Positions 6,421-13,021 of a DNA stretch of 16,146 bases are shown in pieces (the first letter of the stretch is position 1; every line of letters starts with the position of its first letter). The notes under the pieces are model-generated. The model searched no databases, was not told where the DNA came from, and worked only from the letters and a program-made list of their open reading frames with translations. Origin of the DNA: an uncultured Collinsella sp. (lineage in GTDB: Bacteria; Actinomycetota; Coriobacteriia; Coriobacteriales; Coriobacteriaceae); contig URWZ01000012.1 in the NCBI GenBank assembly GCA_900551625.1, positions 1 to 16,146 on the forward strand, read 5' to 3'. Both the position numbers and the translations under genes were made by a program.

Positions 6421-7674
6421 CTAGTCCGCGAGCTTCTCCACCTGATCGAGCATCTTGTCGAGCTTGGCCTTTGCCTCGGCCTTGACCTTCTGGGCCTCTT
6501 CGTGGGCCTTGGCCTTCTGAGCGGCCTTTTCCTCGGCCTCGGGATCGACGACGACCAGGTTGGATGCATCATGCTCAACCAACTTAAGCGCATGCTCGGG
6601 ACACACCTTGACGCAGGCCCCGCAACCTAGGCAATACGTGGACTCCAGTGCAAAGCGACCGCTTCCCACCAAATCGCAGGCAAACGTGGGGCACACGTTG
6701 ACACACTCGCCACACGACGTGCACTTGTCAAAATCGCACTCCGGCGTGCTCACCTGCATGTTCTGGGCAAGCTCGGGATGGTTTTGCAGCGTCGAGAGTA
6801 CCAGCTGGCGCCCGTGCGTAAGCGTACGGCGACGCTTGGTCGTCGTGGTGCCGCACATGGTGTTGAGCGTGCGCTCCAGCTGCGTAATCTGGTGACGGTG
6901 GGCCTTCAACTTCTGCGTCACCGAGGCCAGCGCCGCCGTCGCCGGATTGAGCTTGGTCACCGTCAGGCCCGTTGTACGGGCGATCTTTTCCATGTACTCT
7001 TTGCGCTCGTACTCGCGAAGCTTATGGCACTTGAGGCTCTTGGGGTCGACCTCCAGGCCCATGCCCGTACCGGCCCACTCCTCGGCAGTGGCGATGGCCT
7101 CGCCCAGAATATCCTCGCCACCGGTGTTGCGACACTTATCGCACACGCCCAGTGGCAGGTAGACGCTCACGTTGGGATAGTCCGCCAGTACCGAGAACCA
7201 GGTCTCGGCCGTAATATCGCCCACACAGGCAACGACGACCTCGTTTTCGCGCGGCATGCGCTTAAGGGCGCGCGTGCAGGTGACGTAGGCGGTCTCGTGG
7301 CTCGTAGCAGCAGAGACGATATCGTCATATAGGTTTTTAGGCGCCAGGCGCGGCGAGATGATCGCCTCGGTCGGACAGGCAGCGGCGCACAGGCCGCACT
7401 TGCGGCAGGAGTCGAGGATCTCAATGGCGTCTTCCTCGACCTCGATAGCGTTGACCGGGCACACGTCCATGCACGCGGTGCAGCCGCTCTTTTCGTTTTT
7501 GCAGGTCAGGCACGGAATGGTGTTGCCGCGCGGACGCTCCTTGTAGTCGGCAGGATTCCACTGCGGTGCCGACGGATCGAGTGCATCGGTCACACCGCCA
7601 AGCGGGTTTTTAAGAAAGTCGAAACCCTTGCTGATCTCGATAATGTCATCAAACAGATCGTGTTCCTGCGCCAT
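6421..7674 (-). CDS. Multi-cluster 4Fe-4S ferredoxin-like protein
   Basis: A soluble 417-residue electron-transfer type protein with two ferredoxin pairs. The N-terminal pair has an unusual first motif, C55-x2-C58-x6-C65-x2-C68-x3-C72-P, then a standard C90-x2-C93-x2-C96-x3-C100-P. The C-terminal pair is C318-x2-C321-x2-C324-x3-C328-P and C348-x2-C351-x2-C354-x3-C358-P. The middle (about 130-220) has further cysteines (133, 150, C178xxC181, 216) in VVVACVGDITAETWFSVLAD and PLGVCDKCRNTGG, resembling Cys-rich domains of hydrogenase or heterodisulfide-reductase-linked Fe-S proteins. The last 40 residues are an Ala/Lys/Glu-rich coiled coil. There is no signal peptide or Tat motif. ATG 7674 is chosen because GGGAGGGG lies 6 bases upstream. 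A -10-like TATCAT is at 7715-7720. The redox partner is unknown; no catalytic subunit is encoded nearby. Confidence 0.88.
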   Translation of the reverse strand: MAQEHDLFDDIIEISKGFDFLKNPLGGVTDALDPSAPQWNPADYKERPRGNTIPCLTCKNEKSGCTACMDVCPVNAIEVEEDAIEILDSCRKCGLCAAACPTEAIISPRLAPKNLYDDIVSAATSHETAYVTCTRALKRMPRENEVVVACVGDITAETWFSVLADYPNVSVYLPLGVCDKCRNTGGEDILGEAIATAEEWAGTGMGLEVDPKSLKCHKLREYERKEYMEKIARTTGLTVTKLNPATAALASVTQKLKAHRHQITQLERTLNTMCGTTTTKRRRTLTHGRQLVLSTLQNHPELAQNMQVSTPECDFDKCTSCGECVNVCPTFACDLVGSGRFALESTYCLGCGACVKVCPEHALKLVEHDASNLVVVDPEAEEKAAQKAKAHEEAQKVKAEAKAKLDKMLDQVEKLAD

Positions 7675-7765
7675 GCGCGGCCCCTCCCTGAGCAGTGCAA
7701 ACAAGCAAGAGATAATGATACGCTATCGGCCCACGCCTCGGGCAAATTACACGCGGCGCATCTTT

Positions 7766-7793
7766 GCGGCAAATAGCCTATGCCTATCGCCGC
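7766..7793 (-). terminator. Imperfect hairpin downstream of the first glycerol dehydrogenase gene
   Basis: GCGGC/GCCGC (7766-7770 with 7789-7793) plus ATAG/CTAT (7773-7776 with 7784-7787), with a small internal bulge. It lies 31 bases beyond the stop at 7825. It has no U tract, so it is at best a weak or factor-assisted terminator. Confidence 0.3.
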
Positions 7794-7824
7794 CTCGATT
7801 GCACAAGGTCAATCAAGCGCCAAG

Positions 7825-8892
7825 CTATGCCTCGCACATGAGCTGCACGAGCTTCTGTTTGGTCACCTTGGTCTGCTCGTTGGCCATGTTACGCTCGTTT
7901 CTAAAGACCGCATTTGCAACACTCTGCAGGTCGGCATCGGAAATCTCGCCAAGGCCCAGCTCCTCGAGCGTCGTCGGCAGACCGACGCGTTGGCAAAACT
8001 CGAGCACCTGATCAAGCTCGGGTGCACGCTCCAGGCGCAGCTGCACCACCAGGCCAAATGCCACGGCCTCGCCATGCATTGCCTTGCACTCGGGCAGAAT
8101 CGTCAACCCGTTGGCGATGGCATGCGCCAACGCCAAGCCACCGCTCTCAAAGCCAACACCCGAGAGCAGAATATTGCACTCGATCAGGCGCTCAACTGCC
8201 GGCGATGTACGGCCCTTTTTGAGATCGCGCTTGGCAGCGACGCCGCACTCCATGAGTGTGTCATAGCAGGCACGAGCCGCAACCAAGGCCAAGTGCCCCG
8301 GCGCGCCACCGTGCTCGTTGGTACCGTGCGCCGCGGCGCACGAACGCGCCTCGAAGTACGTTGCCAGTGCGTCGCCCATGCCAGCGACCGTCATACGCAG
8401 TGGGGCTGCCGCGACCACGTTGGTATCGACCACGACCAGGTCTGGATTCTTCTCGAGCATCAGGTAGTGGTCGAACGACCCATCCTCGTGATACAGCACC
8501 GAAATAGCGCTGCACGGACCGTCCATCGAAGCCGCCGTTGGGCATACGCACAACGGCACCTCGGCATAAAACGCAACGGCCTTGGCAATATCGAGTATCT
8601 TGCCGCCGCCAATGCCCACCACCATGTCGCAATACTCGGCCCGGGCTTCCTTAGCCATTTCGACAACGGCGTCTTCCGTACACGGACCGTCATAAATCTT
8701 AAAGAACGGCTCACTTAGATCTTCGTCCAGAAATCCATCGACGATCTGCTTGCACAGCCGATCCTCGGTGCCCTGGTCAAACAAGACATAAGCAGCGCAG
8801 CCCAACCATGACAAATACCTGCCCTGACGCGAAAGTTCGCCCGGCCCCTGAACATACCGGCCGGGACCGCCATAAACCATGGGAAGCGCCAT
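7825..8892 (-). CDS. Glycerol dehydrogenase-like protein, divergent paralogue
   Basis: A group III metal-dependent alcohol dehydrogenase of the GldA branch, expected to oxidise glycerol or a related diol with NAD. In the 355 residues: NAD-binding GIGGGKILDIAKAVA (about 93-107), substrate loop CPTAASMDGPCSAISVLY with Asp124, and predicted metal ligands Asp174 (GMGDALATYFEA), His257 (ALAHAIANG) and His273 (AMHGEAVAFG). The spacing His257-His273 is 16 residues against 17 in the neighbouring paralogue and in E. coli GldA, so one residue is missing in the loop just before the last ligand. HAIHNG is also HAIANG here. These changes suggest an altered substrate or reduced activity. ATG 8892 has AAGGGCGG upstream. 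It follows a terminator and a palindromic element, so it probably has its own promoter. Confidence 0.87.
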   Translation of the reverse strand: MALPMVYGGPGRYVQGPGELSRQGRYLSWLGCAAYVLFDQGTEDRLCKQIVDGFLDEDLSEPFFKIYDGPCTEDAVVEMAKEARAEYCDMVVGIGGGKILDIAKAVAFYAEVPLCVCPTAASMDGPCSAISVLYHEDGSFDHYLMLEKNPDLVVVDTNVVAAAPLRMTVAGMGDALATYFEARSCAAAHGTNEHGGAPGHLALVAARACYDTLMECGVAAKRDLKKGRTSPAVERLIECNILLSGVGFESGGLALAHAIANGLTILPECKAMHGEAVAFGLVVQLRLERAPELDQVLEFCQRVGLPTTLEELGLGEISDADLQSVANAVFRNERNMANEQTKVTKQKLVQLMCEA

Positions 8893-8922
8893 ACGAGAAT
8901 CCGCCCTTCATCAAACAACGAT

Positions 8923-8984
8923 TGGTGCAAAGTAACTTGCCCCCTGCACCAACTTGTGCATTGGAGACAGGCCACTTTGCACCA
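8923..8984. repeat. 62-bp palindromic (REP/MITE-like) element
   Basis: The ends are perfect 11-bp inverted repeats, TGGTGCAAAGT and ACTTTGCACCA. Moving inward, AACTTGCCCCC (8934-8944) faces GGAGACAGGCC (8963-8973), then TGCAC/GTGCA (8945-8949 with 8956-8960) close a 6-base loop. Read as - strand RNA the middle block pairs almost fully (four G-U pairs and one C-A mismatch); read as + it has four mismatches. The element sits between the terminator of the second glycerol dehydrogenase gene and the ribosome site of the first. Its layout suggests a dispersed palindromic repeat present in many copies, which cannot be shown from one window. Confidence 0.6.
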
Positions 8985-8987
8985 TAG

Positions 8988-9024
8988 TAAAAAGGGGCAA
9001 AGCCATCTGCTTGCTTTGCCCCTT
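8988..9024 (-). terminator. Intrinsic terminator of the second glycerol dehydrogenase gene
   Basis: A perfect 12-bp stem (8992-9003 with 9013-9024; AAGGGGCAAAGC and its complement) with a 9-base loop. On - it continues as CCCCTTTTTACT, giving a run of five U. It lies 13 bases past the stop at 9037. This is a textbook intrinsic terminator. Confidence 0.85.
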
Positions 9025-9036
9025 CCTTAGCTTGAT

Positions 9037-10137
9037 TTACTCATCCATGAGATAGTAGTGGCCCAGCGCGTCGGCACCCAGGATGGCGTTTGCGACCATC
9101 TCGGGCGTCACCTCAAACGGCATGTTGCACATGGTGTCATCGGGTGCGCAGGCGGCCTCGGCAACAATCATGGCCTGCTCGCGCGTAAGCTCGGCAACGC
9201 CAAGTTCCTTCATCGTGACCGGCAGGCCCAGCTCAATGCAGAAGCCCAAGACTTCCTCGAGCTTCTCGGTCGGGGCATCCTCGAGTACCAGCTGGACGAT
9301 GGTGCCGAAGGCGACCTTCTCGCCGTGATACATGCCGTGGCACTCGGGCAGCATCGTCAGGCCATTGTGGATAGCATGAGCAGCAGCAAGGCCCGAGCTC
9401 TCAAAGCCAATGCCCGAAAGCAGCGTATTGGCCTCAATGATGTGCTCGACGGCAGGCGTGAGCGCACCCTTCTCCAGCGCGACCTTGGCCTTGACGCCAT
9501 CGGCCATAAGCGTCTCGTAGCAGAGCTTGGCGAGCGCCAGGCCGGCCATGCCGCCCTTGCCGCCGGCGCAAGTGCCGCCGTCGGCATCATGCGTCGCCTG
9601 GGCCTCAAAGTAGGTTGCGAGCGCATCGCCCATGCCGGAAACCGTCAGGCGCACCGGGCTCGCCGCGATAACTGTCGTATCCATCAGGACAATATTGGGG
9701 TTTGCCTTAAGGAAGAGATACTTGTCGAACTGGCCGTCGTCGGTGTAGAGCACCGAAAGTGCCGAGCACGGAGCATCGGTCGAAGCAATGGTGGGGCAAA
9801 TGATGACCGGGGACTCCAGGTAGTAGGCAACGGCCTTCGCGGTGTCGAGGATCTTGCCGCCACCGACGCCGACGATGATGTCGCAACCGTTGTCGCGAGC
9901 GAGCGCAACCAGACGATCGACCTCGCCCTTGGAGCACTCACCGTTAAAGTCCTCAAACAGCAGCTCGGCCTTGGCCTCGGCAAAGCCGCCCTCGATCTTG
10001 GCACCGACGCGCTTCTTGCCCGAAGGCGTCACGATGACGAGGGCCTTAGCGCCGAGCGGCTCGACATAGGAGCCGAGCTTGGCCAGCTCGTCCGGACCCT
10101 GGATGTACTTGCTGGGGCTATTGAAAATTGCAGCCAT
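9037..10137 (-). CDS. gldA: Glycerol dehydrogenase (NAD-dependent, zinc type)
   Basis: Oxidises glycerol to dihydroxyacetone with NAD. The 366-residue protein has the complete GldA pattern: GVGGGKILDTAKAVAYYLE for dinucleotide binding (about 90-108), CPTIASTDAPCSALSVLY with the substrate-contacting Asp121, and the three metal ligands Asp171 (GMGDALATYFEA), His254 (LAAAHAIHNG) and His271 (MYHGEKVAFG), at the E. coli spacing. Length is normal. The ribosome site before ATG 10137 is weak (GGGAT). The gene starts only 13 bases after the U tract of the upstream gene's terminator, with no obvious promoter in the gap, so it may depend on read-through or on a promoter hidden in the stem. The next gene downstream is a divergent paralogue, suggesting an old tandem duplication. 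Confidence 0.95.
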   Translation of the reverse strand: MAAIFNSPSKYIQGPDELAKLGSYVEPLGAKALVIVTPSGKKRVGAKIEGGFAEAKAELLFEDFNGECSKGEVDRLVALARDNGCDIIVGVGGGKILDTAKAVAYYLESPVIICPTIASTDAPCSALSVLYTDDGQFDKYLFLKANPNIVLMDTTVIAASPVRLTVSGMGDALATYFEAQATHDADGGTCAGGKGGMAGLALAKLCYETLMADGVKAKVALEKGALTPAVEHIIEANTLLSGIGFESSGLAAAHAIHNGLTMLPECHGMYHGEKVAFGTIVQLVLEDAPTEKLEEVLGFCIELGLPVTMKELGVAELTREQAMIVAEAACAPDDTMCNMPFEVTPEMVANAILGADALGHYYLMDE

Positions 10138-10149
10138 AACTATCCCATT

Positions 10150-10199
10150 CTCTAAAAGAAAAAAGAAAGGGGCTCCGTACGGATACGTGCGGAGCCCCT
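10150..10199 (-). terminator. Intrinsic terminator of the iron-type alcohol dehydrogenase gene
   Basis: AGGGGCTCCG pairs perfectly with CGGAGCCCCT (10168-10177 with 10190-10199). After one C-A mismatch, ACG/CGT extend the stem to a 4-base loop. On - the stem is followed by a long T-rich tail, TTTCTTTTTTCTTTT. It starts 21 bases past the stop at 10221. Confidence 0.9.
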
Positions 10200-10220
10200 C
10201 GTTACGATAACAAGAGTCGA

Positions 10221-11444
10221 TTAGAAATCGATGTCGGTGTCGTAGTAGCAGGCCTTGAGGATCTTCTCGAAGTCGGCAGCCTTGGTCTCACGCGGGTTCT
10301 CCGGCGTGCAGGCGTCGGTCTCGGCGTTCGCGGCGATCTCGGGCAGCTTGGCGAGGAACTCCTCCTCGGAAACCATCTGCGGGTTCTCGGCGTCGACCTT
10401 CACGCCACCATTCGCGTAATCCTTGATGGACTGCGGAATGTTGAGCTGGTCGTTGAGGTCGCGAATCTTCTGGACGAGCGCGGCGATGAGCTCCTCGTTG
10501 GTCTCGCCGGGAAGGTGCAGGATCTCCTTGGCCACGTAAGCATAACGCTCGGCAGCACGGGGATCCTTGGAGTTCCACTGGATGACCTTGCCCAGGTACA
10601 TGGCGTTAGCAGCACCGTGGATGATGTGGCCGTTCTCGAAGGCAGCACCGGTCTTGTGAGCCATGGAGTGAACGATGCCGAGCAGGCCCGAGGAGAAGGC
10701 GATACCGGCGATGCACTGAGCCTCGTGCATGTGCTGACGGGCCTCATGGTCGCCAGCATAGGACTTGGGCAGCCACTCGACGATCTCGCGGATGCCGTGC
10801 AGAGCGTTGGCGTCGGTGAACATGGAAGCGCAGGTGGAAACGTAGGCCTCCATGCAGTGGGTCAGAGCGTCCATGCCGGTGTGAGCGCACAGCTTGGCGG
10901 GCATGGTGTAGGTGAGCTCGGGGTCGACGATGGCGACATCAGGGGTGATGTTGAAGTCGGCCAGCGGGTACTTGATGCCCTTGGCATAGTCGGTAATGAC
11001 GGAGAAGGCAGTGACCTCGGTAGCGGTACCGGAGGTGGAGGAGATGGCGCAGAAGTGAGCCTTCTGACGCAGCTCGGGGAAGCTGAACGGCTGGATGATG
11101 TTATCGAAGGACTCCTCGGGATACTCGTAGAAGACCCACATGGCCTTAGCGGCATCGATGGGCGAGCCGCCGCCGATGGCGATAATCCAGTCGGGCTCGA
11201 ACTCGCGCATGGCCTCGGCGCCCTTCATGACCGTCTCGATGGACGGGTCGGACTCGACGCCCTCGAACAGCTTGACCTCGAAACCGCCTTCCTTAAGGTC
11301 GTTCTCGACGTCCTGCAGGAACCCGCCGCGGCGCATAGAGCTGCCGCCAGAAACGATGATGGCCTTCTTGCCCTTGAGGTTCTTCACCTCGTGGCGAGCG
11401 CCCTCACCAAAGTACAGATCGCGAGGATTGGTAAAACGTCCCAT
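10221..11444 (-). CDS. Iron-containing alcohol dehydrogenase (group III)
   Basis: An NAD(P)-dependent dehydrogenase of the Fe-ADH family, interconverting an alcohol and aldehyde, typically to reoxidise NADH in fermentation. In the 407 residues: GGSSMRRGGFLQDV, cofactor loop IIAIGGGSPIDAAKAMW (about 87-103), STSGTATEVTAFSVITD (136-152), and ligands Asp192 and His196 (GMDALTHCMEAYVST), His259 (IVHSMAHKTGAAF) and then His273 or His276 (ENGHIIHGAANAMYL). The last spacing is longer than in FucO or AdhE, where the final His lies 14 residues after the third ligand; either histidine could take that role. It resembles clostridial butanol dehydrogenases and the AdhE C-terminal half; substrate unknown. 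ATG 11444 is chosen because AGGAGG (11451-11456) lies 6 bases upstream. It has its own promoter region and a strong terminator, so it is monocistronic. Confidence 0.94.
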   Translation of the reverse strand: MGRFTNPRDLYFGEGARHEVKNLKGKKAIIVSGGSSMRRGGFLQDVENDLKEGGFEVKLFEGVESDPSIETVMKGAEAMREFEPDWIIAIGGGSPIDAAKAMWVFYEYPEESFDNIIQPFSFPELRQKAHFCAISSTSGTATEVTAFSVITDYAKGIKYPLADFNITPDVAIVDPELTYTMPAKLCAHTGMDALTHCMEAYVSTCASMFTDANALHGIREIVEWLPKSYAGDHEARQHMHEAQCIAGIAFSSGLLGIVHSMAHKTGAAFENGHIIHGAANAMYLGKVIQWNSKDPRAAERYAYVAKEILHLPGETNEELIAALVQKIRDLNDQLNIPQSIKDYANGGVKVDAENPQMVSEEEFLAKLPEIAANAETDACTPENPRETKAADFEKILKACYYDTDIDF

Positions 11445-11478
11445 ACTGTGCCTCCTAAACAAGCCCCTCTTAGACTTG

Positions 11479-11511
11479 CGTATATAACGGAGCACCCAAT
11501 TGGCTCCGTTA
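11479..11511 (-). promoter_or_regulatory. Inverted repeat and -10-like box upstream of the alcohol dehydrogenase gene
   Basis: A perfect 9-bp inverted repeat, TAACGGAGC / GCTCCGTTA (11485-11493 with 11503-11511), with a 9-base loop. On - it runs directly into TATATACG, a -10-like box about 40 bases before the ATG. It cannot be the terminator of an upstream gene, because the next gene upstream is divergent. An operator between -35 and -10, or a promoter-proximal hairpin, are the possibilities. Confidence 0.4.
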
Positions 11512-11944
11512 GGACCGGTTTGCGCGTTGCCGGCGATGACAATGCGCGATGTCTAAACGTCTCAACGCTCAGACAAACATTATTCTACCGTTCTAGTTGG
11601 TCAGTTATTCACCTAAAGCCGACAATGATGAAACGTTTTTTCTATCCCTGAAGACCCTTGTGCGGCATTCATACTCCCAAGCTGGGCAAACGTTTTATCA
11701 AGGTTGACTACATATCCCGGGCAGGACTGTGCCCCTCCAAAATATGCCCCGTTCGCCGCCAAAAATCGACCGTTTGCGGCACCGTGATACCACTCAGCCG
11801 TCCAAGGTGCCGACATTTGTGCGACATCCGTCTTCGTGGTGCAAAGGTGCATGTCCAAGTGCGGCACCCCCGGTGTGCCACATGCGGGTAAACTAGAACC
11901 TTATATAGAGACATTTGAACCCTAACCGCAGCAAAGGAGGCCCC
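11512..11944. other. 433-bp non-coding stretch between divergent genes
   Basis: I see no gene I trust here. It holds the upstream DNA of the alcohol dehydrogenase gene (-) and of the TPR-like operon (+). Visible structure: ACGTTTT twice (from 11634 and 11691); TGCGGCA or TGCGACA at 11661, 11775, 11820 and 11860; a 7-bp inverted repeat CGGCACC/GGTGCCG (11778-11784 with 11806-11812); and TGGTGCAAAG at 11837-11846, the same ten bases that begin the palindrome arms at 8923. TAAACT (11889) and TATATA (11902-11907) are -10-like for the + operon, but no good -35 accompanies them. An 84-codon - strand frame (11613-11867) lacks a ribosome site. Confidence 0.5.
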
Positions 11945-13021
11945 ATGGCATTCGATCCCATTCAAGAGGATTGCCATCGCCTCGTTCTTGAGGCCTTGCG
12001 CCGCGACAATATTCCGCTCACCGACGGTGCCGCCGTAGAGCGTCTGATGGAACAATTCACCCGCAACCCCGCGCCGCTCATCGTGCACGACCGCGACCGC
12101 GCCGGGCACCTCATTGCCAAGGTGGTCGAGGCTGTCGACTACCGCATTCCCTTTATCCCTGACGATACCCAGGCAGAGCAAGAAGAGGCCGCTGCCGAGA
12201 ACATGCTTCGCGAGGCAGCCGCACTCGACCCCACCAACTGGGATGCCCAGCGCATGCTGACCGCCCTCACCGCCAACTCCAACGAGGAGTACGTACAGTA
12301 CTTGGTATCCAAGCGCGATGAAGTCGAGCACGACCTGGCACTCAAGATCGCCTCGGCGCAGGACCCCTACGAGCGTGAGGCCGCAGGCGACCTTATGCGC
12401 CGCCCCTACCTGCGCTGGCTTGCCGCCCTTGCGTCGCGCGCCCTCATTAGCGGCCGCTATCGCATGTCGCTCAAAGCCGCAAACTGCAGCCTCGACTTTG
12501 CCCCCAACGATCCGGCCGGCGTCCGCCACACCGCAATGCTCGCCATGGCTAAGCTCGAATACCCCGCCGAGGAGCTCAAGCGCTTTCGCTCTGCCCACTC
12601 CGTCTCCTATCTCACCAACACGCCGCTACGCCGTCGTCCCAAGGACGCGGAGCGCGACTTGGACCCATGGACGCTCATCGCGCTGATGAGCGCTGCCTGG
12701 CGCGAGCTGGACTACGAGGGTGCCGAGCACTACTTGCGCATCCTTGCACACTCGTGCCCACACGCAGCCGAGGCGCTCTATTTCCAAACCGAGTTTCCCG
12801 ATGGCGTCTATGCCCGCGTCAACGTGGGTGTGGGCTCCACCGACGAGCTTGTCCTTGCGCTGTCCGAGGCGACGCCGGTACTGCAGGAGGGCCTGGGCGC
12901 CCCCGACAATGCCAGCTTTGCCGCCTGGGTCGCCACCAACGATATCGTGCGTTCCCAGATCGACGAGCGCATCCTGCGGGCGGCCGAGCAGGGCTTGCCG
13001 TTTAAGGGAGGAGACCTCTAA
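11945..13021 (+). CDS. TPR-like helical protein of unknown function, first of a paralogous pair
   Basis: The 358-residue soluble protein is predicted to be mostly helical. The segment PYLRWLAALASRALISGRYR, then MSLKAANCSLDFAPNDPAGV, then RHTAMLAMAKLEYPAEELKRF (about 161-220), has the tetratricopeptide-like pattern of paired helices. It resembles TPR proteins whose repeat ends in a D/NPND-GxR motif. An earlier repeat is seen at EENMLREAAALDPTNWDAQRML (about 86-108, approximate). There is no signal peptide, membrane helix or catalytic motif, so a protein-protein interaction role is inferred. The ATG at 11945 has an excellent AAAGGAGG 4 bases upstream; an in-frame TTG at 11915 is unlikely. Its TAA overlaps the ATG of the next gene, a weaker homologue, so the two are co-translated. 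MurT-GatD follows. Confidence 0.75.
   Translation: MAFDPIQEDCHRLVLEALRRDNIPLTDGAAVERLMEQFTRNPAPLIVHDRDRAGHLIAKVVEAVDYRIPFIPDDTQAEQEEAAAENMLREAAALDPTNWDAQRMLTALTANSNEEYVQYLVSKRDEVEHDLALKIASAQDPYEREAAGDLMRRPYLRWLAALASRALISGRYRMSLKAANCSLDFAPNDPAGVRHTAMLAMAKLEYPAEELKRFRSAHSVSYLTNTPLRRRPKDAERDLDPWTLIALMSAAWRELDYEGAEHYLRILAHSCPHAAEALYFQTEFPDGVYARVNVGVGSTDELVLALSEATPVLQEGLGAPDNASFAAWVATNDIVRSQIDERILRAAEQGLPFKGGDL

Noticed and set aside
7780..8718. 312-codon + strand frame opposite the first glycerol dehydrogenase
   Set aside because: Shadow frame; the - strand reading has the metal ligands and cofactor loop.
9058..11651. Long + strand frames opposite the second glycerol dehydrogenase and the alcohol dehydrogenase (9058-10155, 10515-11651)
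   Set aside because: Antisense shadows of well-supported enzymes, with no ribosome sites or recognisable domains.
11630..11705. Rex or CcpA-type operators from the AAACGTTTT repeats
   Set aside because: Neither the Rex consensus (TTGTGA with inverted partner) nor the full cre pattern fits; mismatches fall at required positions.
11613..11867. 84-codon - strand frame upstream of the alcohol dehydrogenase gene
   Set aside because: Its composition looks plausible, but the start is a GTG with no ribosome site, the later ATGs lack one too, and no domain is recognised. It could be part of a dispersed intergenic repeat; a genome search for copies would decide.
12139..12598. - strand frames opposite the TPR-like gene (including part of 11708-12598)
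   Set aside because: Shadows of the + strand gene, which has a near-consensus ribosome site and translational coupling.
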